In this document: positions 53,941-64,000 of the stretch, piece by piece
How positions within the stretch are numbered: position 1 is the stretch's first letter
Layout: each line of letters begins with the position of its first letter
Origin: Leptospira dzoumogneensis
GTDB taxonomy: Bacteria; Spirochaetota; Leptospiria; Leptospirales; Leptospiraceae
NCBI RefSeq assembly: GCF_004770895.1
Contig: NZ_RQHS01000005.1
Location: forward strand, 1-64,000
Reading direction: 5' to 3'
DNA: 64,000 nucleotides
The notes under the pieces: model-generated
What the model was told of the DNA's origin: nothing
The model's input: only the letters and a program-made list of their open reading frames with translations
Databases searched by the model: none
Made by a program: the position numbers and the translations under genes

Positions 53941-56900
53941 TTAGATCTTAACCGCTTGTTTGGTTCCGTTCGTTCCGTAGACCCTTACATTGTCTCCGAA
54001 ACTTTCGTATACGGTTTCTTCTCCCAATAATGTAACCAATCGATTCATCAGTTCAGGATTCGGCTGTACTGAGTAATGATTATGAGCGCGGATTACTTTC
54101 TTCTCTTCGTCCCCGGAGATTAGATGGAAATATACTTGGGAATTTCCCTGATATGCTGCCAGTAAAGTATGCAGTTGCCCGATGATATCCGGCATTTTTC
54201 GATGGCGGTCTCCAAGTTTGATATGAAGAGCCTTTTCCATTTTATCTTCGATGGTAGCATCGTTCAATATTTCGAAACTATTTACTTTGATCTGTCCTCT
54301 GAGCTCGGATTCTCCTGCTTCTATCCTGTCCAGATCTCCTTTTAGGAATACCGCCTGGTCTTCTTTGATGATCTCTTTGAACTTTTGGTAAACTTTAGGG
54401 AAGGCCACACATTCAATTTCTCCGGTGCGATCTTCCAATTTGAAGTTTACGAATTCTTCTTTTTTCTTGGTGAATTTGATCTTTAAGGAAGTAAGAATTC
54501 CGGCTATTTCTACCTTATTGCCTGCTTTAATATTATCTAATGTTTCAATCGGAACCGAGTTTAGACTTTTTAAGTGGCCTTTGTATTTATCTAAAGGGTG
54601 TCCGGAAAGGAAAAGGCCGGTGACAGATTTTTCTCTCTTTAGTCTGTCTTCCATTTCCCATTCGTCTGCGTCTTTAGGAAGTTTTAATTCGTAGCTGAGC
54701 CCGCTGTCTCCGAAAAGAGAGAATTGACCTTCTCTTGATCTTTCCTGTTCTTTTTGTGCGAATGAAACCAGGCTATCCATGGACTCGAATAGGCATTTTC
54801 GAGTGTAGCCGAAAGAATCTAATGCACCACCTTGCACTAACGCCTCGAGGATTTTTTTATTCAATACTCGAGTGTCTATATTGGTCATGAACTCGGTGAT
54901 CTCTTTAAAACCTCCGAGATTCTTTCTGGCTTGGATAATATTTTCTGCTGCGCCTTCTCCCACACCTTTCATTGCAGAGATACCGAATCGAATTGTTTGG
55001 TCGTCGATTACGGAGAAGGATACGTCCGACTCGTTTACGTCAGGAGTCAAAACGTTGATCCCCATTTCGCGGGCGTTATTGATATATTTTGTGATATCGG
55101 TGGTTTTAGAATGATCTCCCGCGAGCAATGCTGCCATATACTCGGTAGGATAATTTGCCTTCATATAGGCGGTTTGGTAAGTGACTAACGCGTAGGCCAC
55201 GGAGTGGGATTTATTGAATCCATATCCTCCGAATTTTTCCAACTGATCGAAAAGTTCTTCCGCGAATTTTTTTGCATGGCCTTGCGCTTGGGCACCGTCG
55301 ATGAACTTGACCCGCAGAGGATCCATAAGTTCTTTTTTCTTCTTGGCCATTGCTTTTCGGAGCATATCCGATTCGCCCATGGTGTATCCGCCCACGACAC
55401 GGGAGATACTCATCACCTGCTCTTGGTAAACAGTGAGCCCGAATGTTTCTTTTAAGATAGATTCTGTGGAAGAGTGTGGATATGTAACGGGCTTTTTACC
55501 GCTCTTACGCTCCAAGTATTCCTCTAACATCCCTGATTCCATAGGACCGGGACGATAAAGTGCGATCAAGGCTACAATCTCGTCGAAATTAGAGACCTGG
55601 CTTCGCGCCACAAGATCCGTGATACCGGTGGATTCTAACTGGAAGATCCCAAGTGTATTCGCTTTTCTTAATAAAGCATAGGTGTTTGCATCATCCAGAG
55701 GGATTTTATCCAGATCTAATTCGATCCCTCTTCTTTCTCTTACAAGTTTGATCGCATAGTTCAGGGTCGTTAAGTTTTTGAGACCCAAGATATCCATCTT
55801 GATGAGACCGACGGCTTCCAAATTGTTTTTTTCATACTGAGTTACGATAGAACGGAAGCCTGGTTTGTCCTTCTCCGCAACTGTGGAAAGAGGAACAACT
55901 TCCTCTAAAGGAAAAGGTGAGATTACAACACCGGCCGCGTGGCGTCCGGGTTGTCTATGGTTTCCTTCCAGACGTTTTGCGATCGCGAATATTTTTTTGT
56001 TTAATTCGTCTTTTTCACTGGCTAGTTTTAAGTCACCGGACATAGCCAGAGCTTCGTCGATTGTGATACCGGGTTTGCTTGGACAATAACTTGTGAGTTT
56101 ATTAGATTCTTCGAATGGAAGATTCATCACTCGTGCAACGTCTTTGAGTGCTGCCTTTGCGCCTAAGGATCCGAACGTAATGATCTGACCGACTCTATCT
56201 TCTCCGTATTTTTGGCGGATATAATTGATTACTTCTTCTCGGCGTTCCACGCAGAAGTCCGTATCTATATCCGGCATGTCCTTCCTGTCCGGATTCAAAA
56301 ATCTTTCGAAGAGCAGGTTGAACTGTAAAGGTTCTACGTTTGTAATTCCAAGTGCATAAGCCACGATGGAGCCTGCTGCGGATCCTCTACCAGGTCCAAC
56401 CGGGATCCCGGTTTTTTTGGCAAAGTTAATATAATCCTGAACGATCAAGAAGTAACCTGCGAAGTGCATGCTCTTGATCGTGTTTAGCTCGAATTCCACT
56501 CTTTCTTTGATCTCGGGAGTGACCTGAGGGTAACGTTGGCTTATTCCTTCCCAAACCAGTTTTTCCATAAAACCGTATTCATCGAAACCGTTTGGAACTG
56601 CAAACTCAGGTAGAAGATAATTTCCGAATTTTAATTTGAGATCTACTTTATCACGAACTTCTAATGTAGAATAGAATGCCTGAGGAAGTTCAGGGAAGAG
56701 TGCCTTCATCTCCGCAGGACTTTTAACGTAGAAGTGTTGGTTGAACCCGAACTCCATCTCGTCTTCGATGTTCTTTCTCATTCCGATACGAAGAAGAATG
56801 TCCTGCGCTTCTTTATCGTCTTTTTTCAGGAAGTGAGAATCGTTTGTGACTACTAATTTGATCCCGGTTTTTTGAGCGAGATCGTATACACCTTTTGCAA

Positions 56901-57474
56901 CAATATCCTGCTCGGGAATTCCGTGGTTTTGGATCTCTAAGTAGAAGTCTTCTTTATTGAAAATTTCGTTTAGTTTACCTGCAAGCTGGAAGGATTCAGG
57001 CGCCTTACCTTCTAAAATTTTGCGGTTCACTTCTCCGGCGAGGCAAGCAGTAAGACAGACCAAACCATCGCTATGTCTGTCCAGAAGATCGTAATCGATC
57101 CGTGCCTTTTTATAAAAACCTTCGGTATAAGATTTACTCGCGAGCTTTATTAGATTTTTGTAACCTACTTCGTTTTTAGCGAGAAGAATAAGATGGTATG
57201 CGTTTCCGTCGGCGATCTTAAATTCTTCCGTTTCCGCTTTTCTGTTAGGGGAAACGTAAAATTCGCAGCCGATGATGGGTTTTACGCCTGCTTTGGTCGC
57301 TTCATTGTAAAATTCGATGGCACCGAACATGTTTCCATGGTCAGTCATTGCCACGGAGCTCATACCAAGCTCCTTAACATGCTGCATTAGCTCTTTGATC
57401 CGGATCGCCCCGTCGAGCATAGAGTAGGTTGTGTGGAGATGAAGGTGGGCGAAGTCTTCCATACCAAGGGACAT
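53941..57474 (-). CDS. dnaE: DNA polymerase III alpha subunit
   Basis: 1177 residues, normal length. N-terminal PHP domain ([17 protein letters not shown]), polymerase core with the catalytic Asp pair in [12 protein letters not shown] and the [18 protein letters not shown] motif, then helix-hairpin-helix and OB-fold regions. It is the replicative polymerase. Monocistronic or followed by the GNAT gene. Confidence 0.97.
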   Translation of the reverse strand: MSLGMEDFAHLHLHTTYSMLDGAIRIKELMQHVKELGMSSVAMTDHGNMFGAIEFYNEATKAGVKPIIGCEFYVSPNRKAETEEFKIADGNAYHLILLAKNEVGYKNLIKLASKSYTEGFYKKARIDYDLLDRHSDGLVCLTACLAGEVNRKILEGKAPESFQLAGKLNEIFNKEDFYLEIQNHGIPEQDIVAKGVYDLAQKTGIKLVVTNDSHFLKKDDKEAQDILLRIGMRKNIEDEMEFGFNQHFYVKSPAEMKALFPELPQAFYSTLEVRDKVDLKLKFGNYLLPEFAVPNGFDEYGFMEKLVWEGISQRYPQVTPEIKERVEFELNTIKSMHFAGYFLIVQDYINFAKKTGIPVGPGRGSAAGSIVAYALGITNVEPLQFNLLFERFLNPDRKDMPDIDTDFCVERREEVINYIRQKYGEDRVGQIITFGSLGAKAALKDVARVMNLPFEESNKLTSYCPSKPGITIDEALAMSGDLKLASEKDELNKKIFAIAKRLEGNHRQPGRHAAGVVISPFPLEEVVPLSTVAEKDKPGFRSIVTQYEKNNLEAVGLIKMDILGLKNLTTLNYAIKLVRERRGIELDLDKIPLDDANTYALLRKANTLGIFQLESTGITDLVARSQVSNFDEIVALIALYRPGPMESGMLEEYLERKSGKKPVTYPHSSTESILKETFGLTVYQEQVMSISRVVGGYTMGESDMLRKAMAKKKKELMDPLRVKFIDGAQAQGHAKKFAEELFDQLEKFGGYGFNKSHSVAYALVTYQTAYMKANYPTEYMAALLAGDHSKTTDITKYINNAREMGINVLTPDVNESDVSFSVIDDQTIRFGISAMKGVGEGAAENIIQARKNLGGFKEITEFMTNIDTRVLNKKILEALVQGGALDSFGYTRKCLFESMDSLVSFAQKEQERSREGQFSLFGDSGLSYELKLPKDADEWEMEDRLKREKSVTGLFLSGHPLDKYKGHLKSLNSVPIETLDNIKAGNKVEIAGILTSLKIKFTKKKEEFVNFKLEDRTGEIECVAFPKVYQKFKEIIKEDQAVFLKGDLDRIEAGESELRGQIKVNSFEILNDATIEDKMEKALHIKLGDRHRKMPDIIGQLHTLLAAYQGNSQVYFHLISGDEEKKVIRAHNHYSVQPNPELMNRLVTLLGEETVYESFGDNVRVYGTNGTKQAVKI

Positions 57475-57632
57475 AATAGAAATCGGGTCCTGTCTCCGTC
57501 AAGCGGAGTAGCCGGAAATCTCAAAAACCGGTTCTGGATTTACGGATCGAAATGCCAGAATTTCCCGAAGCCTTTCCTTGAGAATCATAATGGGAAAAAA
57601 TAATAAAATCTACTCTTTCTAAAACGATTCCC

Positions 57633-57707
57633 ATGGGCGATTTACCGAAGTCTAAGCCGACTTATCGAAAGGTCCCTCCTGTAGTGATTTCTACTACTTA
57701 TGGATAA
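57633..57707 (+). CDS. Possible 24-residue small protein
   Basis: The frame MGDLPKSKPTYRKVPPVVIS plus STYG-like end reads as protein-like, with a stop at 57705. A second short frame (57700-57777, 25 residues, Lys/Arg/Glu-rich) overlaps its end. No ribosome site is visible. They lie in the 357-base gap between dnaE and the GNAT gene, which otherwise shows nothing. Confidence 0.25.
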   Translation: MGDLPKSKPTYRKVPPVVISTTYG

Positions 57708-57831
57708 GAAAAAATTTCAAAAAGAAGAGAAAGCGGATGAAAGACCCGGAAATCGGAGAAGTAGAAGTATAATTTAGAAAATCGAAATAGACTTAAAAAC
57801 GCGGAGTGTTTTTATTCCCTTCAAAACAAAT

Positions 57832-58302
57832 ATGCAAAAAGAAAATTCAATCAACATAAGAATTGCCAGCCGTTCCGATCTAGAAGAACTTTCGGAATTA
57901 TTCGATCTTTATCGTAAATTTTACGAATTACCTTCGGATCTTACGGGAGCTAAAAAGTTTTTAGAAGATAGACTTTTACATAAAGATTCCGTTTTGATCG
58001 TTGCAGAAGATGGAGGGAGATTACTCGGTTTCGCACAACTTTACCCGATCTTCTCCTCTTTATCCATGAGAAGGGACTATATTCTCAACGATCTGTATAT
58101 TAGAGAAACGGAACGTAGAAGAGGGACCGCTAAAAAAATCCTGGACGGAGCCGCAAATCATGTAATCGAACACGGCGGCAAGGGAATGGGATTAGAAACT
58201 CATCCTGATAATCGCCACGCGAGACATTTATACGAACGTTTCGGATTTAAATTAAACGAGGAATATTTACACTATTATTGGGAGATCCCTAAGCAGAAGT
58301 AG
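57832..58302 (+). CDS. GNAT-family N-acetyltransferase
   Basis: 156 residues. The GNAT core is clear: ILNDLYIRETERRRGTAKKI is the acetyl-CoA site (RRxGxA), followed by HPDNRHARHLYERFGF. Substrate unknown. It is convergent with the Fic gene. Confidence 0.88.
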   Translation: MQKENSINIRIASRSDLEELSELFDLYRKFYELPSDLTGAKKFLEDRLLHKDSVLIVAEDGGRLLGFAQLYPIFSSLSMRRDYILNDLYIRETERRRGTAKKILDGAANHVIEHGGKGMGLETHPDNRHARHLYERFGFKLNEEYLHYYWEIPKQK

Positions 58303-58321
58303 GGGTGAAGATTCTTTATCT

Positions 58322-59479
58322 CTATTTTTTTTGAGCTTTTCTTGGGAGGGCTTTTTTTAATATATTCTGATTTATTTGGAATCTATTTGAGCTGATTTCA
58401 GTAATTAATTCTAATCTTAATAATTCCTGAATATCTCGATCAATTGTCTTATCTGACAGGTCTTTATATATTAAGATAAGTTCTCTAGACAATAGTGTCA
58501 TCTCTTCTACAGATACAGGCCGATCATACGGCATGGATAATACCAGATTTCTTCTTCTTTTATTTACATTTTCATTTTTCGCAGTCAAGGGGCCATGACT
58601 AAAGGTATCATGAATATAACCACGCCAAAATATTTCGACTTGGGACTTATTGATAGTTGCCATAACTTTTTTAAGCCCGTCTAAATAACCTTTCACTGCA
58701 TAAGCTATAAATTCTGATAAGTCTCCGGTCCTAGTGGATTTATCTAAATGCGCATAATATTCCGGTCTTGTTTCATTATAAAAATTTGACAAGATATGAG
58801 AGGCGAAATCCGGATTCCCGGCTCTCAATAAGATAAAAAATTCCAATAATCTTGCTGTCCGTCCATTTCCGTCTCCAAATGGATGAATCCATGCAATGTA
58901 TACATGTGAAACTATAGATTGAATTACAGTTTCAGCAAAACTTTGCCCTTTTTCAAAATGAAAGTAACTTTTCATCCAGTGACAGAGCTCATTTAGTAAC
59001 GATTCTACATTTTGATAGTCGGGGGGTCTATATTTACCTACGACTACATTTTCTTTCCGAAATTGTCCCGGTATAGCGCGAAAGATTTCGCCTAAATTTT
59101 TTCCAACCTTGGTATGTAATTCTTTAATTAGATCAAGTGATAATAATGGCCGATCACCATCGACTACTTGCGTAAGAATGTTATTAAAAGCTTCTAATAT
59201 GTTTTTTACTTCTTGTGCTTGGTATTCTTTGCTAGGGGAGAGTTCTTTTCCTTCTATCAATTCATTTATTTCTTCTTCGGAAAGTGTATTTCCTTCGATT
59301 GCAGTTGTAGATTGAGCTCCTTTGACTAGAGAAACATGTAATAGTTGGCGCCTATAATTGGGGAAGATCGGTGTCTCTGATAATGTCAGAATTAGGGCTT
59401 CACATTGTCCCAATTCATAGATTGTTTTCTCACCTATAGTCCATATCGGCTTAAAAGAAATGTGATTATAACTGGACAT
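58322..59479 (-). CDS. Fic-domain protein (class II, N-terminal inhibitory helix) with C-terminal winged helix
   Basis: 385 residues. The N-terminal inhibitory motif STTAIEGN (57-64) and the Fic active site HPFGDGNGR (H199 to R207) are both intact. Residues about 300-385 form a winged-helix region. Fic proteins transfer AMP from ATP to a target hydroxyl, and this class is self-inhibited by the Glu of the inhibitory motif. The gene is AT-richer than its neighbours. A cluster of TGGACA half-sites covers its start and upstream region, suggesting self-regulation by its own DNA-binding domain. Confidence 0.9.
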   Translation of the reverse strand: MSSYNHISFKPIWTIGEKTIYELGQCEALILTLSETPIFPNYRRQLLHVSLVKGAQSTTAIEGNTLSEEEINELIEGKELSPSKEYQAQEVKNILEAFNNILTQVVDGDRPLLSLDLIKELHTKVGKNLGEIFRAIPGQFRKENVVVGKYRPPDYQNVESLLNELCHWMKSYFHFEKGQSFAETVIQSIVSHVYIAWIHPFGDGNGRTARLLEFFILLRAGNPDFASHILSNFYNETRPEYYAHLDKSTRTGDLSEFIAYAVKGYLDGLKKVMATINKSQVEIFWRGYIHDTFSHGPLTAKNENVNKRRRNLVLSMPYDRPVSVEEMTLLSRELILIYKDLSDKTIDRDIQELLRLELITEISSNRFQINQNILKKALPRKAQKK

Positions 59480-59602
59480 AAGATTAAGAAAATTATCTCC
59501 CCAAAAGATTGGACAAAAATGATACTAATTTTGTCCAAAAAGATGTCCAGTCTTTTGTCTGATTATGAGCCCAGCTTCGTCCATACAACTGGACAGACAA
59601 AA
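59471..59602. promoter_or_regulatory. Cluster of TGGACA/TGTCCA half-sites upstream of the Fic gene
   Basis: TTGGACAAAA (59509-59518) faces ATTTTGTCCAA (59528-59538), an inverted repeat. Further half-sites are ACTGGACAT across the start codon (59471-59479), TGTCCAG (59544-59550) and ACTGGACAGACAAAA (59588-59602). It looks like an operator array; the winged-helix end of Fic is a candidate binder. Confidence 0.6.
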
Positions 59603-59693
59603 AATAATGAGAATATACATTCTGTGAGGAAGGCTAAATTATTATACCTTGTCCCTATTTAAAAATCAGACATAACTCAGGAGTTTAAGAGAA

Positions 59694-61151
59694 TCAACCC
59701 TTAGGCGGCAGAGGTCCCAGTTTATCCAACAACATCTGGTTCACTAAATTAGGATCCGCTTTTCCTTTGGAGACTTTCATCACATAACCTACGATCGCGC
59801 CGAGGGCCCTGTCCTTACCTGATTTGTATTTTTGGACAGCGTCTTCGTTTGCGGCGATTGCTTCGTCTACGATCCTTTCGATCTCTTTGTCGTCACGAAC
59901 TACGATCAGATTTTTTTCGGTTACGATTGTTTCCGGATCTTTATCAGTTCCGAGCATTTCTTCGAATACGGTTTTACCGATTTTACCTGAAATTTTTCCG
60001 TCAGCGATGAGTTTTACTAGGCCGCCTATTCTTTCAGGTCCAACTTTGAATTCGGAGATAGTAATACTTTCTTTATTAACAATTCCTAATACTTCGTCTT
60101 TGACCCAATTGGAGGTTCTTTTCGCGTCCCCGGAAACTTTAAGAGCACTTTCGTAATAGTCTGCGATCTCTCTTTCTGCGGTTAGAACTTCTGCATCGTA
60201 TTTAGGGAGTCCCAGTTTTTCTACGAATCTGTCCCTTCTTGCGTCAGGAAGTTCAGGAAGGGATTTGCGGATATCTTCGACGGTTTCTTTGGTAAGAATT
60301 ACAGGAGGAAGGTCCGGATCCGGGAAATATCTATAGTCATGGCTCATCTCTTTGGTTCTCATTGTGAGAGTCACATTGGATGCCGAGTCCCAAAGTTTTG
60401 TTTGTTGAGGGAAAGTTTTTCCCTGAGTGTACATATCTTTTTGCCATTCTACTTCGTAATCGATGGCTGCCTTAACTGCCTTGAATGAGTTCAGGTTTTT
60501 GATCTCTACTCTTGTTCCGAATTTATCGGAACCTTTAGGACGAATGGAAACGTTCGCATCACAGCGGAGTGAACCTTCTTCCATATTACAATCGGAAACT
60601 CTAATATATCTAAGAACGGATTTAAGAGCTAAAAGATAATAGTATGCTTCGTCTGAAGAACGCATGTCCGGTTCAGAAACGATCTCTATCAAAGGAGTTC
60701 CTGCACGATTCAAGTCCACATAAGACTGAGGGATTTTAGGATCTGCGGAGTGTATTAATTTTCCGGCATCTTCTTCTATATGAATACGTGTGAGGTTTAC
60801 GGATCTAGGTTTATCTTCTCCCTTTACCGTAAAATAGATCTTTCCACCTTCGCAGATCGGTCTGTCGAATTGTGAAATTTGGTAACCCTTTGGAAGGTCA
60901 GGATAAAAATAATTTTTTCTATCGAACTTAGTATGAAGAGTGATATTGGAACCGAATGCTAGACCTGCCATGATTGCCTTGGTCAAAGCTTCTTCGTTTA
61001 AAACAGGCAAAGAGCCTGGAAGTCCCAAACAAACGGAGGAAACCTGGGAATTAGGAGCGGCTCCGAATTTGGAAGGGCTATCGGAGAAAACTTTGGAATC
61101 CGTGTTTAATTGAGCATGTACTTCCAAACCGATGATTACTTCGTATTCCAT
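59694..61151 (-). CDS. gatB: Aspartyl/glutamyl-tRNA amidotransferase subunit B
   Basis: 485 residues, full length. It starts [20 protein letters not shown] and contains [30 protein letters not shown] and the C-terminal YqeY-like domain. It converts Glu-tRNA(Gln) or Asp-tRNA(Asn) to the amide form in the GatCAB complex. gatA and gatC are not in the window. Confidence 0.97.
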   Translation of the reverse strand: MEYEVIIGLEVHAQLNTDSKVFSDSPSKFGAAPNSQVSSVCLGLPGSLPVLNEEALTKAIMAGLAFGSNITLHTKFDRKNYFYPDLPKGYQISQFDRPICEGGKIYFTVKGEDKPRSVNLTRIHIEEDAGKLIHSADPKIPQSYVDLNRAGTPLIEIVSEPDMRSSDEAYYYLLALKSVLRYIRVSDCNMEEGSLRCDANVSIRPKGSDKFGTRVEIKNLNSFKAVKAAIDYEVEWQKDMYTQGKTFPQQTKLWDSASNVTLTMRTKEMSHDYRYFPDPDLPPVILTKETVEDIRKSLPELPDARRDRFVEKLGLPKYDAEVLTAEREIADYYESALKVSGDAKRTSNWVKDEVLGIVNKESITISEFKVGPERIGGLVKLIADGKISGKIGKTVFEEMLGTDKDPETIVTEKNLIVVRDDKEIERIVDEAIAANEDAVQKYKSGKDRALGAIVGYVMKVSKGKADPNLVNQMLLDKLGPLPPKG

Positions 61152-61267
61152 TAGGGCTCCCTTGCCTCTGTTCCGGAAAGACTAGGATTTTTTTCCTTGT
61201 CCTTGAAATTTTAGAGGCCTATGGAGTTATTCTTCCAAGAGGACCAGTACCGGCAACGGATTTTTGA

Positions 61268-62026
61268 ATGAAACAAACTCTTTGTATAGCCAATCAAAAA
61301 GGGGGAGTGGGCAAAACCACTACGTCCGTCCATCTTGCTGTGGGTCTTGCCAGAAAGGGAGAAAGGGTTTTGTTGATAGACCTGGATGCCCAGAGCAATG
61401 CGAGTTCCGTGTTTTCGGAATCTTCTTCCAAAAATGGGTTGGACTCTTTTTTACTTTTTAGTGAGAAGGTCCCTATTCGTGAACTGATCACTCCTACCAG
61501 GATCGACGGTTTAAGTTTACTACCTGCTTCTTCTAAACTTTCTCAAATCGATGTTTTACTTTCCGGGAAAATGGACGGATTTTTTGTTCTGAAAGAAGCT
61601 TTGGAAACTGTCTCAAATGATTTTGATTGGGTAGTGATAGATTGTCCGCCTAGTCTTTCTTTGATCACCATGAATGCGTTTGTTGCGGCGACCGGACTTA
61701 TTGTTCCATTGCAGATCTCTAAGTTTTCATTGGATGGGATAGAAGCGATCTTAGAAGCCAAAAACCATACGGTAAAAAGGTTTAATCCTGATCTGAAAAT
61801 TTTGGGAGCATTATTGACCTTATTCCAACAAAGGACCACGATGTCTCAAACGGTGGTTCCTATGATAGAAGAACATCTTCGTCTATTCGAATCTAAAATT
61901 CCTCCTTCCGTTGCAGTAGAAGAGGCGCATCTTTTGAACCAGTCTTTGTACGAATACCAACCCAAAAACAAAACGACCAAAGCCTACCAACAATTCACAG
62001 ACGAGGTCTATTCTTTTGGCGGGTAA
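61268..62026 (+). CDS. ParA/Soj-family ATPase (orphan, no ParB)
   Basis: 252 residues. The deviant Walker A KGGVGKTT (residues 11-18), DLDAQSN and the VIDCPPSL motif are typical ParA. It is divergent from gatB and overlaps the next gene by 11 bases. No ParB or parS-like site is visible, so it may position a membrane or envelope complex encoded by the following genes rather than DNA. Confidence 0.88.
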   Translation: MKQTLCIANQKGGVGKTTTSVHLAVGLARKGERVLLIDLDAQSNASSVFSESSSKNGLDSFLLFSEKVPIRELITPTRIDGLSLLPASSKLSQIDVLLSGKMDGFFVLKEALETVSNDFDWVVIDCPPSLSLITMNAFVAATGLIVPLQISKFSLDGIEAILEAKNHTVKRFNPDLKILGALLTLFQQRTTMSQTVVPMIEEHLRLFESKIPPSVAVEEAHLLNQSLYEYQPKNKTTKAYQQFTDEVYSFGG

Positions 62027-62783
62027 GAAGGACTTACTAAAAAAAGCGGCAGGGGCAGCCGTCAAAAAAACATTAGGGGGAGAAGTTTCAAAAGAAGAAG
62101 GTCCCAAGGTTACAACTCCGGAGCAAGATCCCAAACCTGCGGTTGCAGAGCAAATTTCCCAGTCTGCGGCTGCAGGATCAATTCCTGAGACTCCAACTTC
62201 TTCCCGATCGTCTCATTCTGTTCCTGAACAAAATCCTAAGTCGGAGACTTATTCCGCTTCTTCAGAAGCGGCCGAAAGCCGGGAAAAACAATTGCCCAAA
62301 AAAGAGCCCATTTTCAAGGTAAACAACGGTATGAGGATAGAAGAATACACACAAACGGGACTCCGTGATTCCAGCGGAAATAAAAAGTGGATCCGCATTC
62401 TCGGTGTCTTCTTGGTTTTGATCTTTGTTTGGTGGATCTGGCCTTCTAAACACGAGATCTATATGGACGTGGATAAGATGACCCCGGACAAGGTTTCAGG
62501 AATGGGTTCCGAAAAAGAATATCATTTCACTCACGGACAGGACTTTTTCATTTATTATAAAAGAGGCGGTTGGTTCTCCCCGGACAAGATCAAACTTACG
62601 ATCTATAAAGTGGACGAATCCAAGGAAGAGATCAGCGTCCAAGAAAAAGAATTCAAACGCAGATTCGATAAATTCCAAACCTATTATGATGATTCTTTCT
62701 TCGACGACGAAGGTTCTTACGAAGCGGAGATCAAAGACGAGAATGGGGAAATTCTCGTATCCAAAAAGTTCACCATCGACTAG
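62016..62783 (+). CDS. Single-pass membrane protein coupled to ParA
   Basis: 255 residues from TTG 62016. A basic and then Pro/Ser/Glu-rich disordered N-terminus of about 120 residues, one helix ([17 protein letters not shown]), and a C-terminal extracytoplasmic beta-rich domain of about 110 residues. No family recognised. It overlaps the parA end by 11 bases, a layout that fits an N-terminus recruited by ParA. Confidence 0.7.
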   Translation: MAGKKDLLKKAAGAAVKKTLGGEVSKEEGPKVTTPEQDPKPAVAEQISQSAAAGSIPETPTSSRSSHSVPEQNPKSETYSASSEAAESREKQLPKKEPIFKVNNGMRIEEYTQTGLRDSSGNKKWIRILGVFLVLIFVWWIWPSKHEIYMDVDKMTPDKVSGMGSEKEYHFTHGQDFFIYYKRGGWFSPDKIKLTIYKVDESKEEISVQEKEFKRRFDKFQTYYDDSFFDDEGSYEAEIKDENGEILVSKKFTID

Positions 62784-63470
62784 ATGAAATTTTCAAAATT
62801 TATAATATTCTTCGTTTGCCTATTTACGTTCTTTTGTGAATCCGCGGAAAGACCTCAGGGGCTGCCCGCAGGAGCAAAATACGACAAAAACATGAACGCT
62901 TATATTTTGAATGAGCCGGGGCTCTCCAGAATATATTACGATAATGGAAAGTTATATTTCGAATGTCCCTTAGACGAGAATAAGCTCTATCACGGGCTGT
63001 GCAAATCCTATCTCAGATCCGAAGAAGGGATCTCTTCTATCGGAAAATACGAACATGGTTCTAAGGTAGGTGACTGGGTTTGGTATTTTGCGGACGGCAA
63101 ACCTTATATCAAACAAAGATTCGGAAGCCAGATCAAAGATGAATTCGCCCAAATTAACGGGGACGAAGGAAATGAAGAAGGTCCGTACGAGAGATATTAT
63201 CCGGAAGGAACTCTAGAAGTAAAAGGCAATTATAAGAACGGACAAAAATCCGACTTCTGGCAGAAATACTTCAAAGACGGAGAACTGGAATATTCAGGTT
63301 ATTATTCCAAAGGAAGAAAGATCCGCACTTGGTTCTATTACTTCCCGAACAGACAAACTGAATCTGTCGAAGTTTTCGACGAGAATGGAGAATTCTTATC
63401 TAGAACTATCTTTTCGCCCACTGGAAAAGTTCTCTGCGAAGTTCAGAAAAAAGAATCTCGCTGCGGATAA
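62784..63470 (+). CDS. MORN-repeat lipoprotein
   Basis: 228 residues. Lipoprotein signal with C18 (FIIFFVCLFTFFC, a spirochaete-type lipobox). The mature part has repeated MORN_2 units (KYEHGSKVGDWVWYF, NYKNGQKSDFWQKYF, YYSKGRKIRTWFYYF) as in YwqK-type proteins. Likely inner or outer membrane-anchored. It follows the previous gene with no gap. Confidence 0.82.
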   Translation: MKFSKFIIFFVCLFTFFCESAERPQGLPAGAKYDKNMNAYILNEPGLSRIYYDNGKLYFECPLDENKLYHGLCKSYLRSEEGISSIGKYEHGSKVGDWVWYFADGKPYIKQRFGSQIKDEFAQINGDEGNEEGPYERYYPEGTLEVKGNYKNGQKSDFWQKYFKDGELEYSGYYSKGRKIRTWFYYFPNRQTESVEVFDENGEFLSRTIFSPTGKVLCEVQKKESRCG

Positions 63471-63476
63471 TCTTAA

Positions 63477-63758
63477 ATGGATCCTAGGCATCTCAAACTG
63501 GAGAAGTTTGCCGCCTGCGGATTTTTTATCATTACAGTCTACTTAAGTGTGTATCTCACATTGAATCATTATGCGGGAGAAGGTTTTATACTTTCTCTGA
63601 TCGTAACTCATCTAGGAATATTTATCGCATTCAGAAGAGTATTAGATAGATTAAGCTATTCCGGTTTAGCTTTTTCTCATATTATTCTTTGTTATTGGCT
63701 GGGAAAGAACGCTTTAGAGATTCTGTCTACTATCGATGGATGGAAACAGGGATTCTAA
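63477..63758 (+). CDS. Hypothetical small membrane protein
   Basis: 93 residues with three hydrophobic segments. No family recognised. It lies 6 bases after the MORN lipoprotein gene, so it is probably the last gene of the ParA-led operon. Its 3' end overlaps the convergent gene by 45 bases. Confidence 0.65.
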   Translation: MDPRHLKLEKFAACGFFIITVYLSVYLTLNHYAGEGFILSLIVTHLGIFIAFRRVLDRLSYSGLAFSHIILCYWLGKNALEILSTIDGWKQGF

Positions 63759-64000
63759 TATTCCAAAGTTGATCGTAAGTAAGTTAAATAAGAAAAGAAT
63801 AAATACAACAACCAATATCAGGACCAAAAGTATCATCAAAGCGATCCTGATAAATCTAACCTGTAAATAGCTGATCCCTAAAGCCAAGTTTTGATAAGTG
63901 CTTAGTTCGGGACTTCTTCCGAATTTAAGATAATTTCGGATATAAAACGCAGAAACGGCAATTACCGCTCCTGCTATTAAGATCCCGAAAGGTTCGGAAT
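63714..64000 (-). CDS. C-terminal part of a membrane protein (runs off the window)
   Basis: A minus-strand frame open from the window edge to the stop at 63714-63716, 94 codons. It has two hydrophobic segments (ILIAGAVIAVSAFYI and IALMILLVLILVVVFILFL). The start lies outside the window. No family recognised. Confidence 0.6.
   Translation of the reverse strand, partial: SEPFGILIAGAVIAVSAFYIRNYLKFGRSPELSTYQNLALGISYLQVRFIRIALMILLVLILVVVFILFLFNLLTINFGILESLFPSIDSRQNL

Overview
The window reads as about 64 kb of a spirochaete chromosome, most likely Leptospira (genus-level inference). The evidence is moderate-to-low GC, frequent TTG starts, a spirochaete-style lipobox lipoprotein, a Gld-like ABC cluster, CarD followed by a PIN/TRAM protein, a caa3-type oxidase operon with CtaA/CtaB/SCO, and a Lys/Ala-rich histone H1-like protein. 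Almost all of it is dense protein-coding DNA on both strands. I see no rRNA, tRNA, CRISPR array or insertion sequence.

Layout. 1-2.5 kb: the 3' part of an assimilatory nitrate reductase fused to a NirB-like FAD reductase and a BFD-type [2Fe-2S] domain. The first 457 bases are folded back as an inverted duplication, which looks like a contig-edge chimera. 2.5-8 kb (minus): ndk, coaD, argG, a DUF2779 RecB/exonuclease-like protein and a stand-alone FAS-type acyltransferase. 8.2-16.4 kb (plus): a tightly overlapping run of ABC ATPase, permease, GldG-like, DUF4340 and Yip1-like proteins, then mpl, pheS and a thioesterase. 16.4-25.3 kb: an SRPBCC/AraC divergent pair, a beta-propeller protein, an ankyrin protein with a thioredoxin-like partner, and a thiolase/3-hydroxyacyl-CoA dehydrogenase operon. 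25.7-30 kb: an ammonium transporter fused to an adenylate cyclase, the H1-like protein, a 3D-domain protein and a YdjM-like membrane protein. 30-35.3 kb: a single-chain restriction-modification enzyme behind a 50-bp palindrome, then an M48 metallopeptidase. 35.4-42 kb: haem A synthesis (ctaB, ctaA) divergent from a small membrane protein, SCO and coxB-A-C. 42-47 kb: a SPOR-like protein, carD, PIN/TRAM, pckA and a phasin. 47-51.3 kb (minus): an ECF-like sigma factor, an adaptor-like protein, a CHAT protease and a cysteine-cluster protein. 51.3-57.5 kb: an M23 peptidase, a degenerate histidine kinase, a GNAT enzyme and dnaE. 57.8-64 kb: GNAT, Fic, gatB, then an orphan ParA with envelope-associated partners.

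The strongest candidates for something undescribed are these. (1) The sigma / adaptor / CHAT operon at 47.7-51.3 kb has the same logic as the protease-adaptor-sigma module known from type III-E CRISPR systems, but without any CRISPR part. (2) The Amt-adenylate cyclase fusion keeps intact residues in both halves. (3) A shared GAACG-N2-CGTTC palindrome lies upstream of three separate lipid or respiratory loci. (4) The restriction-modification gene has its start codon abutting a 50-bp palindrome that also contains its likely promoter. (5) Terminator-type hairpins recur embedded at the 5' ends of downstream genes.

All functions are assigned by reading motifs; no database search was run.
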